A stretch of DNA of 43,790 nucleotides from JBDKTH01 sp964558295 (GTDB lineage: Bacteria > Planctomycetota > Planctomycetia > Pirellulales > Thermoguttaceae). The notes below the pieces were generated by a model. That model was not told the DNA's origin. It did no database searches and saw nothing but the letters and a program-made list of their open reading frames with translations. The DNA is taken from assembly GCA_964558295.1 (NCBI GenBank), contig CAZLDQ010000017.1, forward strand, positions 1-43,790, written 5' to 3'. The translations under genes and the position numbers were made by a program. This document shows, in pieces, positions 33,403 to 41,960 of this stretch; position 1 is the stretch's first letter; each line of letters starts with the position of its first letter.

Positions 33403-35577
33403 TTGAAAGTACGTGTTGAGAAACGGATCGGAGCATCCACCCTTTGGATTGAAACAGGAGAGCTGGCAAAACAAGCAGCCGGCAGTTGTCTCGTCGGTTA
33501 TGGCGAGACCGTAGTGTTAGCCGCCGCCGTGACCGGCCCCGCACGTGCCGGGACCGACTTCTTTCCTTTAACGTGCGATTATCGTGAGCGAGTGGCAGCC
33601 GCCGGGAAGTTTCCCGGAGGTTTCTTGAAGCGAGAAGGCCGGCCGACGCTCAAGGAAGTACTCACTTCGCGGTTGATCGACCGCCCCATCCGGCCTCTCT
33701 TCCCGGACGGATTCGTCGATGAGGTACAGGTACAGGCCTTTGTGATGGCCAGCGATCGCCAAAACGATGGTGATGTGCTGGGAATGAACGCTGCGTCGAC
33801 CGCGCTATGCCTTTCCCCGACTCCATTTGAAGGACCGGTCGGTTCGGTTCGGCTCGGGTATGTGGACGGACATTTTATCCCATTCCCCACCCACGACCAG
33901 TTGGAAGAAAGCGATCTCGACTTGATCGTGTCAGGCACGAAAGACGCGATCCTGATGATCGAAGGCTTCGCCCGGGAGATGCCCGAGGATCTGATGGTCA
34001 CGGCGATCATGACGGCCTTTGAGTATGTGCAACAGGTTTGCGAGTTGCAGATAGAACTGGTCGACAAGGTTCAGCCGGCGAAGACGGCGTTTGTCGCGCC
34101 CGACACAAGCGAGCTGTACAACGCGCTCAAAGCGAAGTACTACGACGCCTTCTCCAGTGCAAAGCGGACCGAAGGCAAACTGGCCCGGGCGGAGGCGGTT
34201 GCCGCCCTGAAGCAACAGGCGGTCGCGGAGATGATTCCCGATCCAGCAGCCGAAGGGGCGATTAGCGTCTCCACGTTTGACAAGGTCTGGCACGACCTGG
34301 AACGGCGCGTGGTCCGCGATCTGATTCTAAGCGGGACCCGGCCTGACGGCCGGGCTCGCGACCAGTTGCGAGAGATCACCTGCAAAGTGGACGTGCTGCC
34401 GCGAGTGCACGGTTCAGCTATCTTCCAACGTGGCGAGACACAGGCGATGATCACCGTCACGCTGGGAACGACGCGCGACGAACAACGCGTGGACGGCTTG
34501 GTGGAAGAGTATACCAAAAAGTTCATGCTCGACTATTATTTCCCGTCGTTTTCCGTCGGCGAGGTTCGCCCGATCCGTGGTCCGGGTCGGCGCGAGATGG
34601 GGCACGGGGCGTTGGCCGAACGGAGCGTCAAGCCGGTTCTCCCCGATCCGGAGGACTTCCCCTACACAATCCGTATTATTTCCGACATCCTTGAGTCAAA
34701 CGGATCGAGTTCGATGGCCAGTGTTTGCGGAGCCACGTTGGGGCTGATGGCCGCCGGCGTGCCGCTGAGCAACCCGGTCGCGGGAATCTCGGTCGGCTTG
34801 GTGAAGGAAAGCGACGAGCAGTGGGTCCTGCTGACCGACATCATCGGCGATGAAGACCATTACGGCGACATGGACTTCAAGGTCTCCGGCACCCAGAACG
34901 GTGTAACGGGGATCCAGTTAGACCTGAAGACCAAGGGGATCAGCGAAGCGATTATCCGCGCCACGATGCAGCAGTCGCGGGAAGCGAGGATTGAAATCCT
35001 CCGAAAGATGCTTTCGACGATTCCGCGACCGCGTCCGGAAATTTCCCCCTGGGCGCCGCGTTTGCTGCGGACGCATATCGACCCCGACAAGATCGGATTG
35101 CTGATTGGTCCCGGTGGAAAGACGATCCGCGCGATCCAGGAATCGACCGGCGCGGCAGTCGACGTGGAAGACGACGGCACCGTGACGGTGGCTTGCCAGG
35201 AGTCGGAAGGGGCCCGAGCAGCCTTGAATCAGATCGAAGCTCTAACGGCTTCGGTCCAGGTCGGCAAGATCTATGACGGCAAGGTGACGAGCATCAAGGA
35301 TTTTGGCGCGTTTATCGAGATCCTTCCCGGCAAAGACGGGCTGTGTCACATCAGTGAGTTGTCGGACGAATACGTGTCGAGCGTGGCCGACTTCTGCAAG
35401 GTTGGCGACCTGATGCAGGTCAAGGTAATCGCCGTGGACGACCAGGATCGCGTCAAGCTCAGCCGCAAAGCCGTGCTCAAGGAGCAGCGTGGCGAAGAAG
35501 GTGGCGAGGGGTCGGAAGAACCGTCGCAGCCTCAGCAGCGGCGTGGTGGCAATGGCGGCCGCGAGCGTCGGCGATAG
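33403..35577 (+). CDS. pnp: Polyribonucleotide nucleotidyltransferase (PNPase)
   Basis: A 724-residue 3'-5' phosphorolytic exoribonuclease of the RNA degradosome type. Two RNase PH-like domains are visible (ETGELAKQAAGSCLVGYGET at the start; RPDGRARDQLREITCKVDVL in the second half, with GRREMGHGALAERSV and SSMASVCGATLGLMAAGVPL for phosphate and catalysis). A KH domain begins near residue 559 (KIGLLIGPGGKTIRAIQEST) and an S1 domain near 618 (GKVTSIKDFGAFIEILPGKD). The tail is Arg/Gly-rich. The best start is TTG (33403), which matches the family N-terminus KVRVEKRIG and has AGGA six bases upstream; a GTG at 33295 would add 36 unlike residues. Confidence 0.95.
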   Translation: MKVRVEKRIGASTLWIETGELAKQAAGSCLVGYGETVVLAAAVTGPARAGTDFFPLTCDYRERVAAAGKFPGGFLKREGRPTLKEVLTSRLIDRPIRPLFPDGFVDEVQVQAFVMASDRQNDGDVLGMNAASTALCLSPTPFEGPVGSVRLGYVDGHFIPFPTHDQLEESDLDLIVSGTKDAILMIEGFAREMPEDLMVTAIMTAFEYVQQVCELQIELVDKVQPAKTAFVAPDTSELYNALKAKYYDAFSSAKRTEGKLARAEAVAALKQQAVAEMIPDPAAEGAISVSTFDKVWHDLERRVVRDLILSGTRPDGRARDQLREITCKVDVLPRVHGSAIFQRGETQAMITVTLGTTRDEQRVDGLVEEYTKKFMLDYYFPSFSVGEVRPIRGPGRREMGHGALAERSVKPVLPDPEDFPYTIRIISDILESNGSSSMASVCGATLGLMAAGVPLSNPVAGISVGLVKESDEQWVLLTDIIGDEDHYGDMDFKVSGTQNGVTGIQLDLKTKGISEAIIRATMQQSREARIEILRKMLSTIPRPRPEISPWAPRLLRTHIDPDKIGLLIGPGGKTIRAIQESTGAAVDVEDDGTVTVACQESEGARAALNQIEALTASVQVGKIYDGKVTSIKDFGAFIEILPGKDGLCHISELSDEYVSSVADFCKVGDLMQVKVIAVDDQDRVKLSRKAVLKEQRGEEGGEGSEEPSQPQQRRGGNGGRERRR

Positions 35578-35586
35578 TCTTTTCGC

Positions 35587-35650
35587 AACCAGCCATCAGC
35601 TTCCAGCCCCCCCCAGTCATGGCATAGCTGGAGGCTGATGGCTGGTTTGT
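35587..35650 (+). terminator. Strong 21-bp-arm hairpin after pnp
   Basis: Arms at 35587-35607 and 35627-35647 match in 20 of 21 positions; the one exception is a G-T pair. The stem starts AACCAGCC and ends GGCTGGTT, followed by TGTTTTG. It lies 10 bases after the pnp stop. It is a good intrinsic terminator, but its CAGCCATCAGC words also look like a dispersed repeat. Confidence 0.75.
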
Positions 35651-35696
35651 TTTGATCGTGATCTTGCGTTCTCCCGGGGAATGGCGGCAGAGTTCT

Positions 35697-36458
35697 ATGA
35701 TTCATCCTCCTGGCGTTACTCCTGACGAAGTCAACCAGCGACTGGTCGACCAGTATACGGAGATTGCTCGTCTGGCAGGCGGCCTGGCCCATGAGATCAA
35801 AAACCCGCTTTCCACGATTCGCTTGAACATGGAGCTGTTGGCCGAGGAGTTCACGGATCCCGAAAACCCGCGCGACCGGCGGGCCCTGGCCAAGGTAGCG
35901 GTCGTGCAACGGGAATGCCAGCGGCTACAGGACCTGTTGGAGGACTTTCTTAGCTACGCGAAGGTCCGACGGTTGAAGTTGGAGCCGACCAATCTGAACG
36001 GGGTGGTCAGCGACGTCCTGCGTTTTTTTGCCCCCAAGGCCAAAGAGGAGCGTATCGAGGTAATTGACTACTTGGCGGCAGATCTCCCCACGATCCTCTT
36101 GGATCGCGAGACGTTCCGCGGGGCGTTGCTGAATTTGGTACTCAACGCCCAACAGGCGATGCCCAACGGTGGACAGTTGGTCGTGCGTACCAGCGCCCAA
36201 GGCGACCGGGGGGCCTTGGACCTGATCGATACCGGTTGCGGCATGGACGAGCGAACACGTGAGCACGCGTTTGAGGCCTTCTATTCCACCAAACCGGGCG
36301 GCTCGGGCCTAGGGCTTCCCACGGCGCGTAAGATCGTCGAGGCCCACGGCGGGGAGATTTCCCTGCAAAGCGAGCCCGGTTGCGGCACCCAGTTTACCCT
36401 GAAGTTCCCCGTGCTCCCGCGACTCGCGGCCGACGGGACATCGCCAGTGACGGAATGA
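35697..36458 (+). CDS. Soluble sensor histidine kinase, NtrB-like
   Basis: A 253-residue cytoplasmic kinase without a sensor or membrane domain. The dimerisation and phosphoacceptor helix is GGLAHEIKNPLSTIRLNMEL (phosphorylated His in AHEIKNP). The ATP-binding domain has NLVLNAQQAMPNGG (N box), DTGCGMDE (G1), FEAFYSTKPGGSGLGL (F and G2 boxes). It matches the catalytic core of NtrB-type kinases. The ATG at 35697 follows directly from the pnp terminator; no clear Shine-Dalgarno is seen. The response regulator begins 111 bases later, so the pair is likely one signalling system. The signal must be sensed by an unseen partner or the short N-terminal 25 residues. Confidence 0.85.
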   Translation: MIHPPGVTPDEVNQRLVDQYTEIARLAGGLAHEIKNPLSTIRLNMELLAEEFTDPENPRDRRALAKVAVVQRECQRLQDLLEDFLSYAKVRRLKLEPTNLNGVVSDVLRFFAPKAKEERIEVIDYLAADLPTILLDRETFRGALLNLVLNAQQAMPNGGQLVVRTSAQGDRGALDLIDTGCGMDERTREHAFEAFYSTKPGGSGLGLPTARKIVEAHGGEISLQSEPGCGTQFTLKFPVLPRLAADGTSPVTE

Positions 36459-36568
36459 CCTCTCGGCAGAGTTCGCCTTGCTGATCCGTCTCAAAACGCA
36501 AGGGGCGACCGAAAGTGGCCTCCTGCTGGGTCTGGTCCCCCAGGGGGCGATCTTGTATTATCACGAGC

Positions 36569-37975
36569 ATGGGAACCACGGAAACGATCAAGACGGACGA
36601 ACGCGTTACCCCCCCGGGGGAAGTGCTAATCGTCGACAACGACGAATCGCATGCGCAAACGGTCGCCGAGAGCCTCGACCGGGTCGGTTTTGTTTGCCAA
36701 GTGGCCTTGTCGGGCACGGAAGGGGCCAAACGCATCGAGGAACGTGCTTACGATGTAATCCTCACCGATCTGGTGATGAACGACATCGACGGCCTGGAGA
36801 TTCTCACCCGGGCCAAGGAACAACATCCCGACTGTGAAGTAATTCTGATTACCGGCCATGGCACGATCCCCTCGGCCGTAACGGCGATGAAGCAGGGGGC
36901 ATTCAATTACCTGCTCAAACCACTGGATCTCGCTCAGCTCAGGGCAGTCACCCAGAAGGCGGCTGAAAGCGCCCGGTTGCGCCAGGCCAACTTGGAGTTG
37001 AAACGACGGCTTGACGAGCGGTTCGGGTTCGAAGGTGTGGTCGGTGACAGTTCACAGATGCGCGACGTCATTGAACGGCTCAAGCGGATCGCCCCGACCA
37101 ATGCGAGTGTGCTCATTCAGGGGGAGACAGGAACCGGCAAAGAGCTGGTTGCCCAGGCCATTCACCAGAACAGCCCTCGCAAGAACAAGCCCTTTGTGGC
37201 CCTCAACTGTGCCGCATTGAGCGAAAACATTCTCGAAAGCGAGTTGTTCGGCCATGTGAAGGGAGCCTTCACCGACGCCTCGGCCGATCGGGTGGGCAAG
37301 TTCGAGTATGCCAACGGCGGCACGATGTTCCTTGACGAAGTCGGCGACATGCCAATGGCCACTCAGATCAAGCTGCTCCGTGTCCTGGAGAACAGTGAGA
37401 TCACCCGGGTCGGCTCGAACGACCCGATCAAGGTGAACGTGCGAATCCTCTCGGCCACCAACCGCAACTTGGAAGACGCCATCGAAACCGGCAGCTTCCG
37501 GAGCGACCTCTATCACCGGCTGAAGGTGGTCACGATTCGCTTGCCGACGCTTCGCGAGCGCAGCGGTGACATCCCGGTACTGATCGACCACTTCATCCGG
37601 CAGTTTGCCAAAAAACACGGCAAACAGATCAAGGGCATGTCGCCCACGGCCCGACGCCGGTTGCTGGCCTACGATTGGCCGGGGAATGTGCGTCAACTTC
37701 GTAACGTTGTGGAGAGTATGGTGGTGGTCGACTACGACAGCCTGTTGGACATGGACGACCTGCCCGAGGAACTCAACGATCATACGCCAGTAGCCACCGA
37801 GCCATCCTCCACCTCCTCGCTGGCCACCCTGGTCGGCAAACCGCTGGAAGAGATTGAGCGGCTTTTCATCACGGAAACCCTCCGCGTAAGCGGGGGAAAC
37901 CGGGAGGAAGCTGCCAAGATGCTGGGAATCGGCGAGCGGACACTGTATCGGAAGATCAAGGAGTATGGACTGTAG
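36569..37975 (+). CDS. Sigma-54-dependent response regulator, NtrC-like
   Basis: A 468-residue activator. The receiver domain (about 18-135) has Asp23/Asp25 (IVDNDES), phosphoacceptor Asp67 (ILTDLVM), Thr95 (LITGHGT) and Lys117 (LLKPLD). The AAA+ domain has Walker A GETGTGKE (about 185-192), Walker B GGTMFLDEVGDM (about 250-261) and arginine-finger region FRSDLYHRL. The sigma-54 contact loop reads GAFTDA (232-237) instead of GAFTGA. The Fis-type helix-turn-helix closes the protein (NREEAAKMLGIGERTLYRKI). ATG 36569 was chosen because it starts the receiver. Its partner is the kinase at 35697-36458. Target genes are unknown. Confidence 0.93.
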   Translation: MGTTETIKTDERVTPPGEVLIVDNDESHAQTVAESLDRVGFVCQVALSGTEGAKRIEERAYDVILTDLVMNDIDGLEILTRAKEQHPDCEVILITGHGTIPSAVTAMKQGAFNYLLKPLDLAQLRAVTQKAAESARLRQANLELKRRLDERFGFEGVVGDSSQMRDVIERLKRIAPTNASVLIQGETGTGKELVAQAIHQNSPRKNKPFVALNCAALSENILESELFGHVKGAFTDASADRVGKFEYANGGTMFLDEVGDMPMATQIKLLRVLENSEITRVGSNDPIKVNVRILSATNRNLEDAIETGSFRSDLYHRLKVVTIRLPTLRERSGDIPVLIDHFIRQFAKKHGKQIKGMSPTARRRLLAYDWPGNVRQLRNVVESMVVVDYDSLLDMDDLPEELNDHTPVATEPSSTSSLATLVGKPLEEIERLFITETLRVSGGNREEAAKMLGIGERTLYRKIKEYGL

Positions 37976-38009
37976 GGACAGGATGCGTGCGGGAAGGGCC
38001 TCCAGCTTT

Positions 38010-38145
38010 GAGAATGACGAATGACGAAATCAAAATGACGAAGGAATCCCCAAATGACCAAAGGCTAAAGAATAGGCCACATCCCCATTTGGGTTTCGTG
38101 TTTTGTCCTTCCTTCGTCATTTTGATTTCGTTATTCGTCATTCTC
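38010..38145. repeat. Intergenic inverted repeat with 37-bp arms and ATGACGAA words
   Basis: Left arm 38010-38046 and right arm 38109-38145 match in 36 of 37 positions, around a 62-base loop. The loop contains a further 8-bp stem, CCCAAATG (38049-38056) with CATTTGGG (38086-38093). The left arm is built from repeated words (AATGACGA, AAATGACGAA, AAATGACCAAA). It lies between the response regulator stop (37975) and mutL (38202). It could be a terminator, a MITE-like element or a dispersed repeat. Confidence 0.9.
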
Positions 38146-38201
38146 CCTTCCTATCCCTACTAACGCTCCCCACTCCCCTTATCCTTACATTCCCCATTCG
38201 C

Positions 38202-40070
38202 ATGCCCCCCATTCGCCAACTTCCCCAAAGCCTTATCAACAAGATCGCTGCCGGCGAGGTAATTGAACGACCGGCAAGTGTGGTCAAAGAGTTGATGGAG
38301 AATGCGGTCGACGCCGGATCAACTCGCATCGACGTGTCGGTCGAGGCTGGCGGGATGGATTTGGTCCGAATCGTCGACAATGGCTGCGGTATCCCGGCCG
38401 AAGAATTGCCGCTGGCCTTGGCCAGCCACGCGACAAGCAAGATTGCGACCGCCGACGATTTATTTTCCATCGCAACCTTGGGGTTTCGCGGCGAGGCGTT
38501 GGCCTCGATCGCCGAGATCAGCCACCTGACGCTCCGAAGCCGAACACCGGAGAATGCTAGCGGTGCCCAGGTAACAGTCAACGGCGGACAATTTGGCGAG
38601 ATCACCCCCTGCGGGTGTCCCGTCGGCACGACGATCGAGGTCCGCAACCTGTTTTTCAACACGCCAGTGCGGCGAAAGTTCCTCCGATCGGCCCAGACCG
38701 AACTGGGACATGTCAGTGAAGCGTTCATTCGCGTAGCCTTGGCGTCGCCAAGTATCCACTTTACCTTGCGGCACAATGATCGGGTCGTGTTCGACCTGCC
38801 CGGTTCGCAACATTGGCAGGAGCGGATCGGCCGGCTTTTCGGCCGTCAGGTGGCCGACGCGCTGATCTGGGTGGAGAGTACAAACAACCAAGTGCAACTG
38901 TCAGGCTACGTAGCTCATCCCGACCAGAGCCGCAGCAATAACCGGATGCAATACCTGTTCCTCAACGGACGATTCATCCGCGACCGTTCGCTGCAACATG
39001 CCCTGGGAGAAGCATATCGCGGCCTGCTGATGACCGGACGGTATCCAATCGCATTCTTGACCATGTCGATGCCGCCGGAAATGGTCGACGTGAACGTTCA
39101 TCCCACAAAGCTGGAAGTCCGGTTTCAGGATTCCGGGCAGGTCTATAGCCAACTGTTGGCAACGCTGCGTTCGAAGTTTCTCAGCACCGACTTGACCAGC
39201 CGCGTGGAACTGCCTGTGGAAGACGATCCGGCTAATGCAATGGACGGACAACAGGCCCAGCGTGTGCGGCAAGCGGTAGTCGATTGGGTCAAGGGACAAG
39301 CGGCCTCGTGGGGCACCCAACAGCCGCTTGATCTTCAACAAGCCCCTCCGGCGTCGCGGGGAGTGTCAGGTTCCCAGGGTCCCTTGGAACTGAACCGCCT
39401 GAACCGCAGTTGGCGTCCTGCGGCCAGCTGTGAGGAAGACGAACCGACGCCCGCGGCAATCGCTGAAGCAGACCAGCCGGTCCCGGATCCCCCTCAAACC
39501 CCAGTCAAGGCTCTTCAGATCCACAATCGCTATCTGGTAGCCGAGAGCGAAGACGGGGTGATGGTCGTCGACCAGCATGCCTTGCACGAGCGAATTCTCT
39601 TTGAACAGTTGCGAGAACGGATACTTGCCGGCGCGATCGAGTCGCAGTCGTTGCTGGTCCCCGAGCCGGTGGACCTCAGCCCAAGCGAAACGGCCGCCGC
39701 ATTGGAACACCGCGAGCTCTTGGCCCAATTAGGGTTGAAGCTCGAACCGTTCGGCGGCGAGACGGTGCTCATCTCCAGTTACCCGGCCATGCTGGCGAAC
39801 ATGAACCCGGTGGAAGTCCTGCGTGGGCTGCTTGAGCCGCTCTTGTCCGGCGGCAAGCCCCCCGATCGGCGAGACTTGCTCGACGATCTCCTGCACACAA
39901 TCGCCTGCAAGGCGGCCATCAAGGCGGGCGACCGCCTGAGTCCGGCAGAGATTGAAGCCCTCCTGGAACAGCGGCACTTGATTGACGATCCACACCACTG
40001 CCCACACGGCCGCCCGACGGCCTTAGTCTTCAGTCGCGAGGAACTCGACCGGCAATTCCGGCGAATCTGA
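38202..40070 (+). CDS. mutL: DNA mismatch repair endonuclease MutL
   Basis: A 622-residue protein that couples mismatch recognition by MutS to strand incision. The N-terminal GHKL ATPase has NKIAAGEVIERPASVVKELM, ENAVDAG, DNGCGIPAEELPLAL, SHATSKI and TLGFRGEALASIAE. The C-terminal dimerisation/endonuclease domain has the metal-binding DQHALHERILFE (DQHA-x2-E-x4-E), ACKAAIKAGD and CPHGRPT, so this is the nicking type used by bacteria lacking MutH. The ATG at 38202 matches the family N-terminus; a longer frame would add 33 residues encoded by the preceding repeat. No Shine-Dalgarno is present; the start is preceded by a C/T-rich tract. Confidence 0.96.
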   Translation: MPPIRQLPQSLINKIAAGEVIERPASVVKELMENAVDAGSTRIDVSVEAGGMDLVRIVDNGCGIPAEELPLALASHATSKIATADDLFSIATLGFRGEALASIAEISHLTLRSRTPENASGAQVTVNGGQFGEITPCGCPVGTTIEVRNLFFNTPVRRKFLRSAQTELGHVSEAFIRVALASPSIHFTLRHNDRVVFDLPGSQHWQERIGRLFGRQVADALIWVESTNNQVQLSGYVAHPDQSRSNNRMQYLFLNGRFIRDRSLQHALGEAYRGLLMTGRYPIAFLTMSMPPEMVDVNVHPTKLEVRFQDSGQVYSQLLATLRSKFLSTDLTSRVELPVEDDPANAMDGQQAQRVRQAVVDWVKGQAASWGTQQPLDLQQAPPASRGVSGSQGPLELNRLNRSWRPAASCEEDEPTPAAIAEADQPVPDPPQTPVKALQIHNRYLVAESEDGVMVVDQHALHERILFEQLRERILAGAIESQSLLVPEPVDLSPSETAAALEHRELLAQLGLKLEPFGGETVLISSYPAMLANMNPVEVLRGLLEPLLSGGKPPDRRDLLDDLLHTIACKAAIKAGDRLSPAEIEALLEQRHLIDDPHHCPHGRPTALVFSREELDRQFRRI

Positions 40071-40256
40071 CGAATGATATCCCGACCTCAGAAGACACGG
40101 ATCCGCCCCCGGCGCAGCCCCCCTCGACAGGGTTGGGTTTGATTTTCTTCCAATGGTTGGCCACAATAAATGATAATTTGGTATAAGCTGGGAACGGATA
40201 GACTTCCCCTCTCGTTCCTGTGCCCCGTGTTGTCTCTTGACCCCCTCACTCACTGC

Positions 40257-40288
40257 AATCCCTAATCCCCATCCCCTAGCCCTGAAAC
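40257..40288 (+). repeat. CCCTAATCCCC-type tract before aroDE
   Basis: The sense strand reads as CCCTAATCCCCATCCCCTAG words ending 8 bases before the aroDE start, without a Shine-Dalgarno. It is close to the reverse complement of the tract at 9141-9191, which occupies the same position before hisC. The wider spacer 40071-40295 also has an AT-rich patch (40165-40185) with TATAAG, a possible -10. Confidence 0.6.
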
Positions 40289-40295
40289 GTCTGCC

Positions 40296-41780
40296 ATGAT
40301 CTGCGTTAGTATTGGCCGCGGCCGTCATCGGCATGTAATCGCCGAACACCGGCACCTTGTTGAGCAGGGAGCTAAGCTCGTTGAGTTGCGTCTGGATTAT
40401 ATCCGCGGCGAGGTGAACATTCGGCGATTGATCAGTGACCGCCCCAGTCCAGTGATTATCTCCTGCCGTCGGGAACGGGATGGGGGCAAGTGGGCCGGCA
40501 ATGAGGAGCAGCGGCTGATGCTACTCCGCACGGCAATCGCCGAAGGAGTCGAGTACATCGACCTGGAATGCGATATCGCCGGGAGCATCCCCCGTTTCGG
40601 CAAAACAAAGCGGATCATCAGCCTGCATGATTTCCGCAAGACGCCGGAAGACTTGGAGACCGTTCACGAGCGGATTTGCCAGTTAGATGCTGACATCGTG
40701 AAAATCTGCACGATGGCCAATCATCCGGAAGACAACTTCCGCATGCTCCATCTGGTCCGCGACGCCAAGGTGCCCACCGTAGGCATCTGTATGGGGGACA
40801 TGGGGGTCTTTTCGCGAATTCTGACGGGCCGTTTTGGGGCGCCGTTTACCTACGCCACGTTCCATCACGAACGGGCGTTGGCCCCCGGCCAGCTCAGTTT
40901 CGAGCAGATGACCGAGATCTATCACTATGAGGAAATTAACCGGGAAACAGAGGTGTATGCGGTCATCGGCGACCCGATCGGGCACAGCCTGAGCCCCCAG
41001 ATCCACAACGCGGCCTTCCGGCATGCGAAACTCAACAAGGTTTATGTGCCGATTCGGGTCCCGCGAGAAGACCTCGGCCGTTTTATCGACGAAGCGCCTT
41101 CGATCGGCATCAAGGGCTTGAGTGTGACGATCCCGCACAAAGAGACGGTAATCGATAAGCTGACCCAAGTGGATGGGGCCGTACGAGGAATCGGGGCGGC
41201 CAATACCGTAGTCTTCGACGGCGACCAACGCAACGGCTTCAACACCGACTATCGGGCGGCGATGGACAGCCTCGAAGCGGCCGTCAAAGACGACAGCGAA
41301 CCGGAACCTTTAAAAGGCAAGACGGCGATCGTCCTCGGCGCCGGCGGCGTCGGTCGGGCAATCGCCTATGGTCTGATTCGCCGCGGCATCCATGTGGTGC
41401 TGACCGACGGCGACACGGAACGGGCCAAGCAACTGGCCCAACGCCTAAAGTGCCGCTTCGTCGAGTGGTCGATCCGGCACGGGGTCTCGGTCGACATGGT
41501 CTTCAACTGCACGCCCATCGGCATGCACCCGAATGTCGATGAGAGCCCCTTCGAACGACACCGCCTGCGGCCCAACATGATCGTATTTGACGCCGTTTAC
41601 AATCCGGAGAATACCCTTCTGATCAAAGAAGCCCGCTCTCGCAATTGCCGCGTTGTAACCGGTGTGGACATGTTCGTGCGTCAGGCGTGCCTCCAATTCA
41701 AGCTCTTTACCGGCCTCGAAGGTCCTGCCGAACTGATGCGTGACACGATCAAACGAGCCACAGCGGCAGCACGATATTAA
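40296..41780 (+). CDS. aroDE: Bifunctional 3-dehydroquinate dehydratase / shikimate dehydrogenase
   Basis: A 494-residue fusion performing steps three and four of the shikimate pathway. Residues about 1-215 are a type I dehydroquinase: LVELRLDYIRG, YIDLECDIAG (Glu), LHDFRKTP (His), DIVKICTMA (Schiff-base Lys) and APGQLS. Residues about 220-494 are shikimate dehydrogenase: IGDPIGHSLSPQIHNAAF, LSVTIPHKE (catalytic Lys), GAANTVVF, GFNTDYRAAMD, NADP-binding LGAGGVGRAIAYGL, and the end VDMFVRQACLQFKLFTG. The fused form occurs in plants, chlamydiae and planctomycetes. The separate aroK follows after 180 bases. The start has no Shine-Dalgarno. Confidence 0.95.
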   Translation: MICVSIGRGRHRHVIAEHRHLVEQGAKLVELRLDYIRGEVNIRRLISDRPSPVIISCRRERDGGKWAGNEEQRLMLLRTAIAEGVEYIDLECDIAGSIPRFGKTKRIISLHDFRKTPEDLETVHERICQLDADIVKICTMANHPEDNFRMLHLVRDAKVPTVGICMGDMGVFSRILTGRFGAPFTYATFHHERALAPGQLSFEQMTEIYHYEEINRETEVYAVIGDPIGHSLSPQIHNAAFRHAKLNKVYVPIRVPREDLGRFIDEAPSIGIKGLSVTIPHKETVIDKLTQVDGAVRGIGAANTVVFDGDQRNGFNTDYRAAMDSLEAAVKDDSEPEPLKGKTAIVLGAGGVGRAIAYGLIRRGIHVVLTDGDTERAKQLAQRLKCRFVEWSIRHGVSVDMVFNCTPIGMHPNVDESPFERHRLRPNMIVFDAVYNPENTLLIKEARSRNCRVVTGVDMFVRQACLQFKLFTGLEGPAELMRDTIKRATAAARY

Positions 41781-41960
41781 TGCAGAATGAAAGAACGCAA
41801 GATTACGATTGCCAGGCCTGCGGAGTGTTGGAGCCTTAACATAAGTGGTCTGTTTCTTTCTTCTGCCGGCTGTGTTTGTCTAACTCTTGCATCGAGCCGG
41901 TTTCCCACCTCATGGATTCGACTCTAGTCCCCCATTCATCCTTCTGCCTTCTGCATTCCC

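Noticed and set aside
38103..38201. An N-terminal extension of MutL by 33 residues
   Set aside because: These codons lie in the inverted repeat and C-rich tract, while MutL proteins start at the MPPIRQLPQSLINKIAAGE segment.
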